Assembly: GCA_042663485.1 (NCBI GenBank)
Contig: JBHTAF010000002.1
Reading direction: 5' to 3' (one strand)
Length of the DNA: 64,000 bases
Source of the DNA: Natronosalvus sp042663485
GTDB lineage: Archaea > Halobacteriota > Halobacteria > Halobacteriales > Natrialbaceae
The notes beneath the pieces are model-generated. The model did no database searches. It saw only the letters and a program-made list of their open reading frames with translations, and had not been told where the DNA came from. Position numbers and translations under genes: made by a program. This document shows, piece by piece, positions 17,645 through 26,072 of this stretch; positions within the stretch are counted from its first letter, which is position 1; the number at the start of each line of letters is the position of its first letter.

Positions 17645-18841
17645 TCAGTGGCGGACGGCTTCGACACGGGTCGTCGCAGTCGATCCCTCGAGACGTTCGA
17701 GACACTCGAGCCACTCGAGCATGTACTCGCCCACGTGAGTGAAGAACGCGCCGTTGGTGTACTCGTCCCAGTTGCCCTCGGCGAGCGCCCGGCCCATCGC
17801 CTCGAACACGCCCGCGTAACTCTCGCGGTCGCCGCCGACGTCGTCGACGACTTCCCAGAGGTGTTCGTTGAGCTCGAGGCCCGGCACTTCGTTGTTCAGA
17901 TCGTCGAACGTGCTTCGCGGCGCCTTGTTGTGTTCACACAGCGGGTCCCCATTGTAGATCTGCTTCCCGAGGACGTCGCAGGCACGCTTGAGGAAGACGC
18001 CGCTCCAGATGTCGTCGAAGCGGCCGACGTTCCACTCGTTGTCGTCCATCGGCAACTGGTAGAACGCGGGGACGACTTCTCGGCGGAACGCGAGGTTCAT
18101 CGAACAGACCGTCAGGTACTGTCCAGGTTCGGCGACGAAGTCCCCCGCAAAATCCTCGCGCGTCGTTCGCGTCTGCGCCTGCCCCTCGAGGTCGCCGTCC
18201 ATCAAAATCCGGACGGCGTCGAGGTCGGGGACGTTGGTCCACAGCCCCTGAGAGGCAACCACGTCGCCGGACTCGAGGGTCGTCGTCCCGGTCTCGACGG
18301 TCTCGTCCATCGCGGCGTAGGGGTAGCCCCGCGGGTAGAGGCCGTGCTCCTCGGCGTTCTGGTAGAGGACGTTCACCCACTGTTCGTCCGATCGAACGGA
18401 CTCGACCTCGCCCTCGAACGCGAGGTTCTCGAGGTGGGTCCCGAAGAAGTCCACGTCCGCGTGCGGGAGCGTGTCGTCGTCGATGAAGACGCCGTACTCG
18501 AAGCGGTCGTCAGCCCAGAGATAGAGCAGTCCGAAACTCGTTTCGGCGTGACTCGCCGTCGGCACGAGGTGGCCGTACTCGGCGATTCCGTGCGCTTCGT
18601 ACCACTCCTCTCGACGGGTGCCGTCGAAGACCTCCCCGGAGACGCCCTCCTCCTCGAGCATCGCCGCCATGGCGTCGGTGTCACAGAAGTCCTCAGTGAC
18701 CAGCACGACGTGCAGGCGCTCGAGGCCGAAGCCGTGGTCGCGGGCGTTCTGGAGGTAGGAGCGCACGCACTCGTACTCGCGGATGGTCGGCACGACGACG
18801 CAGATATCGGGGACCCGGTCTCGATCCGTACGCTGACTCAT
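17645..18841 (-). CDS. Reversibly glycosylated polypeptide (RGP)/alpha-1,4-glucan-protein synthase family protein
   Basis: A 398-aa cytosolic protein of the RGP family (UDP-arabinopyranose mutase and self-glycosylating proteins in plants). Matches include DICVVVPTIREYECVRSYL at the N-terminus, a DxD-like motif in GVFIDDDTLPHADVDFFG (about 140), and the diagnostic GRFDDIWSGVFLKRACDVLG (about 280). NLAFRREVVPAFYQLPM precedes the latter. It is unusual to find this family in an iron-boxed archaeal locus. It likely interconverts or transfers nucleotide-linked sugars for the neighbouring glycosyltransferases (inference). A perfect 18-base palindrome lies 12 bases before the start. Confidence 0.85.
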   Translation of the reverse strand: MSQRTDRDRVPDICVVVPTIREYECVRSYLQNARDHGFGLERLHVVLVTEDFCDTDAMAAMLEEEGVSGEVFDGTRREEWYEAHGIAEYGHLVPTASHAETSFGLLYLWADDRFEYGVFIDDDTLPHADVDFFGTHLENLAFEGEVESVRSDEQWVNVLYQNAEEHGLYPRGYPYAAMDETVETGTTTLESGDVVASQGLWTNVPDLDAVRILMDGDLEGQAQTRTTREDFAGDFVAEPGQYLTVCSMNLAFRREVVPAFYQLPMDDNEWNVGRFDDIWSGVFLKRACDVLGKQIYNGDPLCEHNKAPRSTFDDLNNEVPGLELNEHLWEVVDDVGGDRESYAGVFEAMGRALAEGNWDEYTNGAFFTHVGEYMLEWLECLERLEGSTATTRVEAVRH

Positions 18842-18853
18842 TGACTCGTAATT

Positions 18854-18871
18854 TTTTAGGCTAGCCTAAAA
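18854..18871 (-). promoter_or_regulatory. Iron-box palindrome 4 (perfect 18-bp)
   Basis: ttttaggctagcctaaaa is identical to its own reverse complement. It lies 12-30 bases before the RGP start at 18841 and overlaps the TATA position. It is the best copy in the window and defines the consensus ttttagg-N4-cctaaaa. Confidence 0.88.
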
Positions 18872-18881
18872 CAGTACCGAT

Positions 18882-20018
18882 TCACTCCGAGCGTTCGTCG
18901 GTGAGCACCGAAACCGACAGCCCGAGCGCTCCGGCGCTCAGGCAGCCGCCGACGAGGGTGACGCCGTTTTTCAGCGCGTGATCGACGATTGCCGCAGCCA
19001 GCGCCGTGCTGGCACCGATGGGGGTGATCGACACGATGAGAGCCGTGAACGCGGCCTCGTACAGTCCGACCCCACCCTGTGAGAGCGGTAACACCTTCGC
19101 CAGGTTGCCGACGCTCACCGCGAGCGTCCCGACGGCCAGCAGGGGGATGACCTCGAGCCCGGTTCCGAACGCCGCGAGCACAAGTACGGCGGTCACCACG
19201 TCGAGCGACCAGATCGCCAGGCTCGTCGTCGCGACGGCCGTGAGGGAGCGAGGCCGTCGGGTGATCGCCTGGAGGTGGCCGACGAACTGGAATCCGCCCT
19301 CGAGTGTGGTCTCGAGTCGATCGCTTCGGACGTGCGAGCGAATGCGTGCGGCGAGACCGGCGGGGGAGCCGTAGCGAGCGGAGGCGACCAGCACGAACCC
19401 GACGCCCACGGTGGCGGTGCTGACGACGGACGCGGCCAGCACGGCACGTCGAGCGCCGTCGGTGGCGAACACCTCGAGCGGAGTCGCGGTCCCGCTGAGC
19501 GCGAGCCAGCCGGCCGCCCCGATCGCGAGGGCGGTGATCGTCGCCAGATCGAAGAGGCGTTCGACGACCAGCGACGCGCCGCCGGTCGGGTAGGGAACGC
19601 CCCACCGGCTCTTGATAATGTACGCACGCGCGCCGTCGCCGGCCCGCGCGGGGAGCGCGAGGTTCGCCAGCTGACTCACGAAGATCGCGGCGGTCAGCGG
19701 TACGGTTCCGACGCGGTAGTACATCGTCCCCAGCACGTCGCCGTAGCGCCGCCCGCGAAGCGGCCACGAGAGGAGGTAGACCACGACGGCCCCTGCCAGC
19801 AGCCGACGATCGGCGTGAGTGACCTCCGCGAGTATCGTCTCGAGTTCGACCGATCGAAACGCGACGAACAGGCCGAGAACGATGCCGATCGCGGCGACGA
19901 ACGGCCCGTATCGTCGGAGGCCGGCCTCGAGCGAGCGCCCCCGTCTCTCGTCGGCCGACGCTGTCCGGCGAGGGCGTGTCGTCGAATCGTCCTCGAGTTG
20001 GTCCCGTCCGCCGTCCAT
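18882..20018 (-). CDS. Flippase-like (LPG synthase TM-domain/UPF0104) membrane protein
   Basis: A 378-aa integral membrane protein with about eight hydrophobic segments. It resembles the lysylphosphatidylglycerol-synthetase transmembrane domain used by many archaea in place of a dedicated lipid-glycan flippase. Typical elements are NLALPARAGDGARAYIIKSR, VVERLFDLATITALAIG and LPLSQGGVGLYEAAFTALI. It may flip a lipid-linked sugar built by the GT2, RGP and epimerase products nearby (inference). I chose the ATG at 20018; a longer frame from 20078 would run through the putative promoter, where a degenerate iron box overlaps a TATA-like element about 27 bases upstream of the start. Confidence 0.85.
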   Translation of the reverse strand: MDGGRDQLEDDSTTRPRRTASADERRGRSLEAGLRRYGPFVAAIGIVLGLFVAFRSVELETILAEVTHADRRLLAGAVVVYLLSWPLRGRRYGDVLGTMYYRVGTVPLTAAIFVSQLANLALPARAGDGARAYIIKSRWGVPYPTGGASLVVERLFDLATITALAIGAAGWLALSGTATPLEVFATDGARRAVLAASVVSTATVGVGFVLVASARYGSPAGLAARIRSHVRSDRLETTLEGGFQFVGHLQAITRRPRSLTAVATTSLAIWSLDVVTAVLVLAAFGTGLEVIPLLAVGTLAVSVGNLAKVLPLSQGGVGLYEAAFTALIVSITPIGASTALAAAIVDHALKNGVTLVGGCLSAGALGLSVSVLTDERSE

Positions 20019-20041
20019 ACGACCTCGTGCAGGACCCAGAT

Positions 20042-20059
20042 ATTTAAGCCCACCTAAAA
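20042..20059 (-). promoter_or_regulatory. Iron-box palindrome 5 (degenerate left arm)
   Basis: atttaag-ccca-cctaaaa matches the consensus of boxes 2 and 4 at 12 of 14 arm positions. The left arm doubles as a TATA element (ctta-aata on the minus strand) about 27 bases before the ATG at 20018, so a repressor would occlude TBP/TFB. Confidence 0.6.
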
Positions 20060-20113
20060 CTCGTCGAAACGCGACCAAGATTCGTTCTCGCGGGCGTTTA
20101 GTAACAGAGATCG

Positions 20114-20193
20114 ACTCGAATTCGGCCAGCAGCAGAGAGGTACTCGAGTTCGACCAGCAGCAGCGGTTACTCGAGTTCGGCCAGGAGCTCTCG
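20114..20193. repeat. Three imperfect 27-28-bp tandem units at the 3' end of the epimerase gene
   Basis: Units start with actcga(a/g)ttcg at 20114, 20142 and 20169. The last lies inside the coding end, which encodes RELLAELE. The other two lie past the stop and look like tandem duplications of the gene's final codons. Confidence 0.6.
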
Positions 20194-21129
20194 CGTGGCC
20201 GCGCGGACGGCCTCGTCGCTCGAGCGCCTGGGTTCGAAGCCCAGTGCGGACAACTTCTCGATCGAGAGGCGCATTTTCGGCACGTCGCCGGTCCAGCCCC
20301 GGTCGCCGCCGGTGTACTCGAACGTTGGGTCGAGACCGAGTTCGTCGGCGACGATGGCCGCGATGCGGTCGACAGAGGTGGTCGTCTGCGTGCCGAGGTT
20401 GTAGGTGTGTATCGCTCCCTCCTCGTCGCCCTCGCTCGAGGTGTCCCCGTCCCCGTCCACTGCGCCAGCGTGGGCGACGACGTGCTCGATCGCAGCCAGA
20501 CAGTCCTCGACGTGCAGGTAGGACTTCTCCTGGCGACCGTCGCCGAGGATGGTGAGTGTCTCGGGGTCGTCCCGAAGCTTCTCGATGAAGTCGGGGATCA
20601 CGGCCCCCCGGAGTCGCGGGCCGACGACGTTCGCGAAGCGGACGTTCCAGACGGTGAGCCCGTGGCTGTGGGCGCGCGCCGAGAGGAGTCCCTCGTCGGC
20701 GAGTTTGCTCGCCCCGTAGGCACTGATCGGCTCGAGCGGCGCGTAGTCCTCGGGGGTCGGCCGGGGTGCTTCGCCGTAGACCGTCGACGAGGAGGTGTAG
20801 ACGAGTTCGGTAACGTCGGCGTCGGCCATCGCCTCGAGGACCGTCCGGGTCATCCGCGTGTTGTCGTCGAACTGGCCGTGCGGGCGGTCGGTATCGACGT
20901 GTTTCGAGGCCGCGAGGTGGTAGACGCGGTCGACGTCGTCGAGCAGGCCCTCGAGTGAGTCGGGGTCGGTCAGGTCGACCTCGACGAACTCGGCCTCGGA
21001 CGGGACGCGGTCGCGGTCGCCGTTCGAGCAGTCGTCGACGACCGTCACCGCCTCGCCGGCCTCGAGCAAGTACTCGGTCAGGTGAGAACCGATGAAGCCG
21101 GCCCCGCCTGTCACGAGCGAGTGGCGCAT
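20167..21129 (-). CDS. NAD-dependent epimerase/dehydratase (UDP-glucose 4-epimerase-like SDR)
   Basis: A 320-aa extended short-chain dehydrogenase. The Rossmann motif VTGGAGFIGSHLTEYLL is at the N-terminus, and the active site is SSSTVYGEAPRP (about 120) plus YGASKLADE (Tyr and Lys, about 145). GPRLRGAVIPDFIEKLRDDP follows, then a nucleotide-sugar-binding C-terminal domain. It probably supplies an epimerised UDP-sugar to the glycan genes leftward. The ATG at 21129 gives the standard N-terminus; an ATG four codons earlier is also possible. It lies upstream of, and in the same direction as, the flippase gene, but has no visible iron box of its own. Confidence 0.9.
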   Translation of the reverse strand: MRHSLVTGGAGFIGSHLTEYLLEAGEAVTVVDDCSNGDRDRVPSEAEFVEVDLTDPDSLEGLLDDVDRVYHLAASKHVDTDRPHGQFDDNTRMTRTVLEAMADADVTELVYTSSSTVYGEAPRPTPEDYAPLEPISAYGASKLADEGLLSARAHSHGLTVWNVRFANVVGPRLRGAVIPDFIEKLRDDPETLTILGDGRQEKSYLHVEDCLAAIEHVVAHAGAVDGDGDTSSEGDEEGAIHTYNLGTQTTTSVDRIAAIVADELGLDPTFEYTGGDRGWTGDVPKMRLSIEKLSALGFEPRRSSDEAVRAATRELLAELE

Positions 21130-21379
21130 AGCGCGGTCCATAAGCGCCGTTGGCGGGAACGACAGTAATCGCTGCCGATTTCAGGTACGGGATCGCCGAT
21201 TCCACGCCCGACGATCGTCCGGTGAACTTATATAAAAGACGGAGGGCCGGGGCCTCCATTCGCCGTGATCGTCTGCGTCAGAGAGTAGCAAGGGCTGCGG
21301 ACCCGGGTCGTTCCGTCCGGTGGTTTTGGTGATCTCGAGCGGGCGTTGGAGACGTAGCGCGAGTGCACGATAAACGGTA

Positions 21380-21390
21380 TTTTTATATAG
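21380..21390 (+). promoter_or_regulatory. TATA element of the thermosome gene
   Basis: tttttatatag about 30 bases before the ATG at 21417. A second tatataaaag at about 21230 could be an additional promoter, giving a longer leader. Confidence 0.55.
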
Positions 21391-21416
21391 AAGGACAAAC
21401 AATGATTCGAGCGACT

Positions 21417-23069
21417 ATGAGTCAGCGAATGCAACAGGGACAGCCGATGATCGTGATGAGCGAGGACTCCCAGCGCGTCAAAGACCGCGACGCGCAGGAT
21501 TACAACATCCAGGCCGCTCGAGCGGTTGCGGAGGCCGTACGCTCCACACTCGGCCCGAAAGGGATGGACAAGATGCTCGTCGACTCGATGGGCTCCGTAA
21601 CGATTACCAACGACGGCGTCACCATCCTGCAGGAGATGGACATCGACAACCCGACGGCCGAGATGATCGTCGAGGTCGCCGAGACCCAGGAGGACGAGGC
21701 GGGTGACGGCACCACGACCGCCGTCGCGATCGCTGGCGAACTCCTCAAGAACGCCGAGGACCTCCTCGAGCAGGAGATCCACCCGACGGCCATCATCAAG
21801 GGCTTCCACATGGCCGCCGAGCAGGCTCGCGAGGAGATCGACGACATCGCGACCGAGATCGACACCTCCGACGAGGACCTGCTCAAGAAGACCGCCGAAA
21901 CCTCGATGACCGGCAAGGGCGCCGAGGTCAACAAGGAACACCTCGCCCAGCTCATCGTCGACGCCGTCTCCGGCGTCACCGTCGAGACCGACGAGGGCGA
22001 CAGCGTTGTCGACCTCGAGTTCCTCAACATCGAGACCCAGACCGGTCGCGCCGTCGACCAGTCCGAACTCCTCCAGGGGGCCATCGTCAGCAAGGATCCC
22101 GTCCACGACAACATGCCCACCGAGGCGACGGACGCGAACATCCTCCTGCTGAACGACCCCATCGAGGTCGAGGAGACCGACGTCGACACCGAAGTCTCCG
22201 TCACCGACCCCGATCAGCTCCAGAAGTTCCTCGACCGCGAGGAGAAACAGCTCAAGGACAAGGTCCAGCACATCGTCGACCTCGGCGCGGACGTCGTCTT
22301 CTGTCAGAAGGGCATCGACGACCTCGCCCAGCACTACCTCGCGAAGGAGGGCATCCTGGCCGTCCGCCGCGCGAAGAAGAGCGACCTCGAGTTCCTGACG
22401 GAGGTCGTCGGGGCCTCGATCGTCTCCGACCTCGAGAGCGCGACCGAGGACGACCTCGGCTTCGGTGACGTCACCCGCGACGACGAGGACGACCTGTTCT
22501 ACGTCGAGGGCGACGACGCCCACGGCGTCACCCTCTTGCTTCGTGGCTCCACCGAGCACGTCGTCGACGAACTTGAACGCGGCGTCAACGACGCCCTCGA
22601 CGTGGTCGCCCAGACCGTCTCCGACGGCCGCGTTCTCGCGGGCGGTGGCGCCATCGAGGTCGAACTCGCCTCGCGACTGCGTGACTACGCCGACTCCGTC
22701 TCCGGCCGCGAGCAGCTGGCCGTCGAGGCGTTCGCGGACTCGCTCGAACTCGTCCCCCGCGTGCTCGCCGAGAACGCCGGCCTGGACAGCATCGACACGC
22801 TGGTCGACCTCCGCGCGGCCCACGAGGACGGCGAAATCCGCGCCGGCCTGAACGTGTTCTCGGGCGACGTCGAGGACACCTTCGAGGCGGGCGTCGTCGA
22901 GCCGGCCCACGCCAAGGAGCAGGCCGTCTCCTCGGCCACCGAGGCGGCAAACCTCGTGCTCAAGATCGACGACATCATCTCCGCCGGCGACCTGTCGACG
23001 GACAAGGGCGACGACGAGGAAGGCGCCCCTGGTGCCGGCGGCATGGGCGGCATGGGCGGCATGATGTAG
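21417..23069 (+). CDS. thsA: Thermosome subunit (group II chaperonin)
   Basis: A 550-aa CCT/TRiC-like chaperonin subunit that forms the double-ring ATP-driven folding machine in the cytosol. The N-terminus MSQRMQQGQPMIVMSED is the haloarchaeal standard. Nucleotide-binding motifs are TLGPKGMDKMLVDS (about 40), TNDGVTILQEM (about 63) and AGDGTTTAVAIAG (about 100). The C-terminus is acidic and ends with GGMGGMGGMM, as in other haloarchaeal copies. I chose the ATG at 21417 over the upstream in-frame ATG at 21402 by homology to that N-terminus. The letter of the symbol is not certain, since haloarchaea carry several paralogues. Confidence 0.95.
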   Translation: MSQRMQQGQPMIVMSEDSQRVKDRDAQDYNIQAARAVAEAVRSTLGPKGMDKMLVDSMGSVTITNDGVTILQEMDIDNPTAEMIVEVAETQEDEAGDGTTTAVAIAGELLKNAEDLLEQEIHPTAIIKGFHMAAEQAREEIDDIATEIDTSDEDLLKKTAETSMTGKGAEVNKEHLAQLIVDAVSGVTVETDEGDSVVDLEFLNIETQTGRAVDQSELLQGAIVSKDPVHDNMPTEATDANILLLNDPIEVEETDVDTEVSVTDPDQLQKFLDREEKQLKDKVQHIVDLGADVVFCQKGIDDLAQHYLAKEGILAVRRAKKSDLEFLTEVVGASIVSDLESATEDDLGFGDVTRDDEDDLFYVEGDDAHGVTLLLRGSTEHVVDELERGVNDALDVVAQTVSDGRVLAGGGAIEVELASRLRDYADSVSGREQLAVEAFADSLELVPRVLAENAGLDSIDTLVDLRAAHEDGEIRAGLNVFSGDVEDTFEAGVVEPAHAKEQAVSSATEAANLVLKIDDIISAGDLSTDKGDDEEGAPGAGGMGGMGGMM

Positions 23070-23122
23070 AACTCGCCCGGCGACACCTACTGCTCGATCG
23101 AACCGCTCGCGACCGATCACGA

Positions 23123-23128
23123 TTTTTT
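23123..23128 (+). terminator. Poly-T terminator after thermosome gene
   Basis: A run of six T (gattttttcg) about 55 bases after the thermosome stop, in an otherwise GC-rich spacer, is the usual form of an archaeal intrinsic terminator. Confidence 0.4.
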
Positions 23129-23279
23129 CGCCTCGACGCATCGCCAGCGATTGGATCGTCGACCGTAACGGCGGTCGAAAGGGAGTGTTCTTTCCGAAAC
23201 GTACTCGAGACGAACACTCGCCGAAATCCACCGGGTAACCGCTCCGATTTTATGGCGCTGGACGTCGTAGCCCGACCCG

Positions 23280-24554
23280 ATGGACGTCCGGGAGTTTCCC
23301 GTCCTGAGCGACGGGGATCGAGCGCTGGTCGATCGGCTCTCAGCGGGCCTCGGCGAGAACGCCGGTCGCGTCCTGGCGTACCTGCTGCGTCGGGACGAGG
23401 ACCCCGCCCTAGAGAACGCTGCGACGTCGACCGCGATCCGAATCGGGACCGGACTGAGCGAGTCGGCGGCCAGGGAGGGGCTAGACGAACTCGAGTCGGT
23501 GAAGGTCGTCGATCGGACGACCGTTCGAACGGCGTCAGCCGGGCGGCCGCCGAACGCCTGGTATGCGAGAGACCGGCCGGAGCCGACGATCCGCCGAGCG
23601 TTCGACCGACACGCGGACCGGCTGCTCGAGCAAGGGGAACGCTTCGACGAGCACGATGCGGGAGCAGATCGCGAAAGGCGCGACGAAAGCGAAACGGAGG
23701 CGCACGACGAGTTCGTCGTCGGACTCAACTGGCGGGCGAACGCGCTTCACCTCCCCCTATTCGCCGCGCGAACCAACGACGCCGGAGGCCTCGCGATTTC
23801 GTTCGAAGAGTACGACGGCTCGAGCGCCGCGGCCCGTGCCGTCGCGGCCGGCGACGTCGACGTCGGCGTCGCCGGCGCCGCGACCGTTCTGCGCGAGCGC
23901 GCTCTCGGCCGACCCATCGTCCCCGTGGCCGTCCTCTTTCCGCGCTCGACGGCCGTCATCTACGCGACGCGGGAAGCGTTCGGCGGCCCATTCGATCGGA
24001 TCGACCGACTACGCGGCCGGCGCCTCGGAACGTCGGCATCCTCGGAGACGGAACTGCTCGGCCGACTCATGCTCGAACAGGCGGGCGTTCGCGAGACAGT
24101 CGAAATCGTGTCACTCGAGGGCGAAGAGCGGGAGGCGCTGGAAACGGGGACGGTCGACGCCGTCACGGGAATGTACCCCGACCCGCGGCGTCTCGAGCGG
24201 AACGGGCAGACGACCGACGCCGTCACGATCGCGGACCAGTTCCCCGTGTACGGTCCGACGCTGATCGCGACCCGCGACGGACTCGCTGCCGACCGGGAGC
24301 GCCTGGCGACGTTCCTCGCCGCGGCGACTGACGGGTGGGCGACCGCGAGGGCCGACCCGTCGGTAGCAGCGGCCGACGCCGCGGAGCGGTCGGCGGAACC
24401 GGCCGACCGGATCGAGCGGACGTTCGACCGAGCGGCGGTCCGTTTCGGCGCGACCGAGACGGTGCGAAAGCGAGGGTGGGGGTGGCACTCGCCGGCGGCG
24501 TGGCGCGACCTTCGAACCGCGCTTTCCCAGGGCGGGGTGTTCGACCGTGATTGA
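23280..24554 (+). CDS. Putative one-component regulator: winged HTH fused to a NMT1/THI5-like binding-protein domain
   Basis: A 424-aa protein without signal peptide or membrane segment. Residues 1-95 look like a TrmB/MarR-type winged helix (AIRIGTGLSESAAREGLDEL, RTASAGRPPNAWYARDRPEP). After a charged linker, residues 145-420 resemble a SsuA/THI5-type binding protein (VGLNWRANALHLPLFAARTN, a Ser/Ala-rich ligand loop, FPVYGPTLIATRDGLAADR). The tail carries KRGWGWHSPAAWRDL, closely paralleling HGWGWSEPEPWEST of the real binding protein at 26960. It overlaps the ATPase gene by eight bases, so it heads the transporter operon. It probably senses the transported ligand in the cytoplasm and controls the operon. 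Confidence 0.8.
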   Translation: MDVREFPVLSDGDRALVDRLSAGLGENAGRVLAYLLRRDEDPALENAATSTAIRIGTGLSESAAREGLDELESVKVVDRTTVRTASAGRPPNAWYARDRPEPTIRRAFDRHADRLLEQGERFDEHDAGADRERRDESETEAHDEFVVGLNWRANALHLPLFAARTNDAGGLAISFEEYDGSSAAARAVAAGDVDVGVAGAATVLRERALGRPIVPVAVLFPRSTAVIYATREAFGGPFDRIDRLRGRRLGTSASSETELLGRLMLEQAGVRETVEIVSLEGEEREALETGTVDAVTGMYPDPRRLERNGQTTDAVTIADQFPVYGPTLIATRDGLAADRERLATFLAAATDGWATARADPSVAAADAAERSAEPADRIERTFDRAAVRFGATETVRKRGWGWHSPAAWRDLRTALSQGGVFDRD

Positions 24555-25302
24555 GGTCGCCGACGTCGCCGTCGCCTACGAGAGCGTGACCGCAATTCGG
24601 GACGTCAACCTCGAGGTCGACGCCGGGGAGTTCGTGACCGTCGTCGGGCCTTCCGGGTGCGGGAAGACGACGCTGCTGCGGACGATCGGCGGACTCGAAG
24701 AGCCGACCCGCGGGCGGGTGTCGATCGCCGGACGCGACCCGGCGTCCGCCCAGCGCGAGGCGAACGTCGGATTCGTCTTCCAGCAACACACCCTGTTTCC
24801 CTGGAAAACGTCGCTCCAGAACGTGACCTTCCTCCGGACGATGGCGGGCCGAAAGCCGGCGACCGACGAGGCGCGGTCGCTGCTCGAGACCGTCGGTCTC
24901 GAGGGATTCGAAGGGGCGCGCCCGGCGGCACTCTCGGGCGGGATGAAACAGCGGGTCGCGATCGCCCGGGCGTTACACCTCGGCGCTGACGTCCTCCTGC
25001 TGGACGAACCGTTCGGCGAACTCGACGAGATCACCCGGGACGAACTCGGCGTCGAGATTCGAGAGCTCTGGCGCCGGGAGCGCAAAACCGTCGTCTTCGT
25101 CACCCACAGCGTTCCAGAAGCGGTCTTCCTGGGCGATCGCTGCGTCGTGATGCGGGACGAACCCGGTCAAATCGAAGCGATCGTCGACGTCGACTTGCCA
25201 AGCCCCCGCGACGAGGCGGTTCTCAGCTCGCGGGCGTTCCAGGAACGGGTCGCAACCGTACGGCGGATGCTACACGGGGTCGACGACGATGGCGATGAGT
25301 GA
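24547..25302 (+). CDS. ABC transporter ATP-binding protein (nitrate/sulfonate/thiamine-precursor type)
   Basis: A 251-aa ATPase of the SsuB/TauB/ThiZ family. Motifs: Walker A GPSGCGKTTLLRTIGGLEE (about 34), Q-loop VFQQHTLFPWKTSLQNV, signature LSGGMKQRVAIARAL, and Walker B VLLLDEPFGELDEITRDEL with a His switch FVTHSVPEA. It begins with GTG at 24547 inside the end of the regulator gene. Its end overlaps the start of the permease gene at 25289 by 14 bases, showing translational coupling. It probably energises both permeases nearby, since no other ATPase is present. Confidence 0.93.
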   Translation: MIEVADVAVAYESVTAIRDVNLEVDAGEFVTVVGPSGCGKTTLLRTIGGLEEPTRGRVSIAGRDPASAQREANVGFVFQQHTLFPWKTSLQNVTFLRTMAGRKPATDEARSLLETVGLEGFEGARPAALSGGMKQRVAIARALHLGADVLLLDEPFGELDEITRDELGVEIRELWRRERKTVVFVTHSVPEAVFLGDRCVVMRDEPGQIEAIVDVDLPSPRDEAVLSSRAFQERVATVRRMLHGVDDDGDE

Positions 25303-26059
25303 GCGCGTGCGAACCACGGCAGCGGACGTCCTCTATCCCGTCGGCGCGCTCGCCGTCGGCACCGCGCTCTGGTGGACGACCGTGGCGGTGCTCGAGGTGC
25401 CGCAGTTCCTGTTACCGCCACCGGACGCCGTCGCGGCGCGGCTCGTCGCGAATCCGCACCTCTACCTCCGCAACGCGTGGCTCACGCTCGAGAAGGTCGC
25501 CTACGGCGGCGGTCTCGGTGTGCTCGCCGGGTTCGTTCTCGCGATTTTGATCGACTCGCTTCCCTGGTTCCGGCGGTCGGTCTACCCCTACCTCGTGACG
25601 GTGCGCGTGGTCCCGAAGATCGCGATCGCCCCGCTGCTGTTGATCTATCTGGGCACGGGGATGGGGACCGCGGTCGTGTTCGTTGCGCTCATCGCGTTCT
25701 TCCCGCTCGTCCTCAACACGGTCGCCGGACTCGGCCGGACGCCGGAGGAACAGTTAGACCTGTTGCGGTCCGTGAACGCTCATCCGGTCGAGACGTTCGT
25801 TCGGGTTCGGCTCCCGTACGCCCTCCCGGACGTCTTCGCCGGGCTCAAGCAGTCCACGACGCTCGCGGTCGTGGGGGCGGTGATCGCCGAGTGGCTCGTC
25901 GCCGACGGCGGGCTCGGCTTCTTGATCCTGCTGGCTGCCGAGAACGTGCGGACCGATACGATGCTCGCGGCGCTACTCGTCCTGCTCGTCGAGGGAGTCG
26001 TCCTCTACGGCGGCGTGGTCGCGCTCCAGCGCGGTGTCGATCGGTACGCCGCCGCCTGA
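25289..26059 (+). CDS. ABC transporter permease (SsuC-like), first
   Basis: A 256-aa permease with about six membrane segments. TLEKVAYGGGLGVLAGFVLA and an EAA loop DLLRSVNAHPVETFVRVRLP are visible, followed by KQSTTLAVVGAVIAEWLV. A second ATG two codons later (25295) could be the start. It is the last gene of the rightward arm and faces the second permease across a 13-base gap, so the two arms converge. Confidence 0.9.
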   Translation: MAMSERVRTTAADVLYPVGALAVGTALWWTTVAVLEVPQFLLPPPDAVAARLVANPHLYLRNAWLTLEKVAYGGGLGVLAGFVLAILIDSLPWFRRSVYPYLVTVRVVPKIAIAPLLLIYLGTGMGTAVVFVALIAFFPLVLNTVAGLGRTPEEQLDLLRSVNAHPVETFVRVRLPYALPDVFAGLKQSTTLAVVGAVIAEWLVADGGLGFLILLAAENVRTDTMLAALLVLLVEGVVLYGGVVALQRGVDRYAAA

Positions 26060-26072
26060 CGCGACCGCCCGA

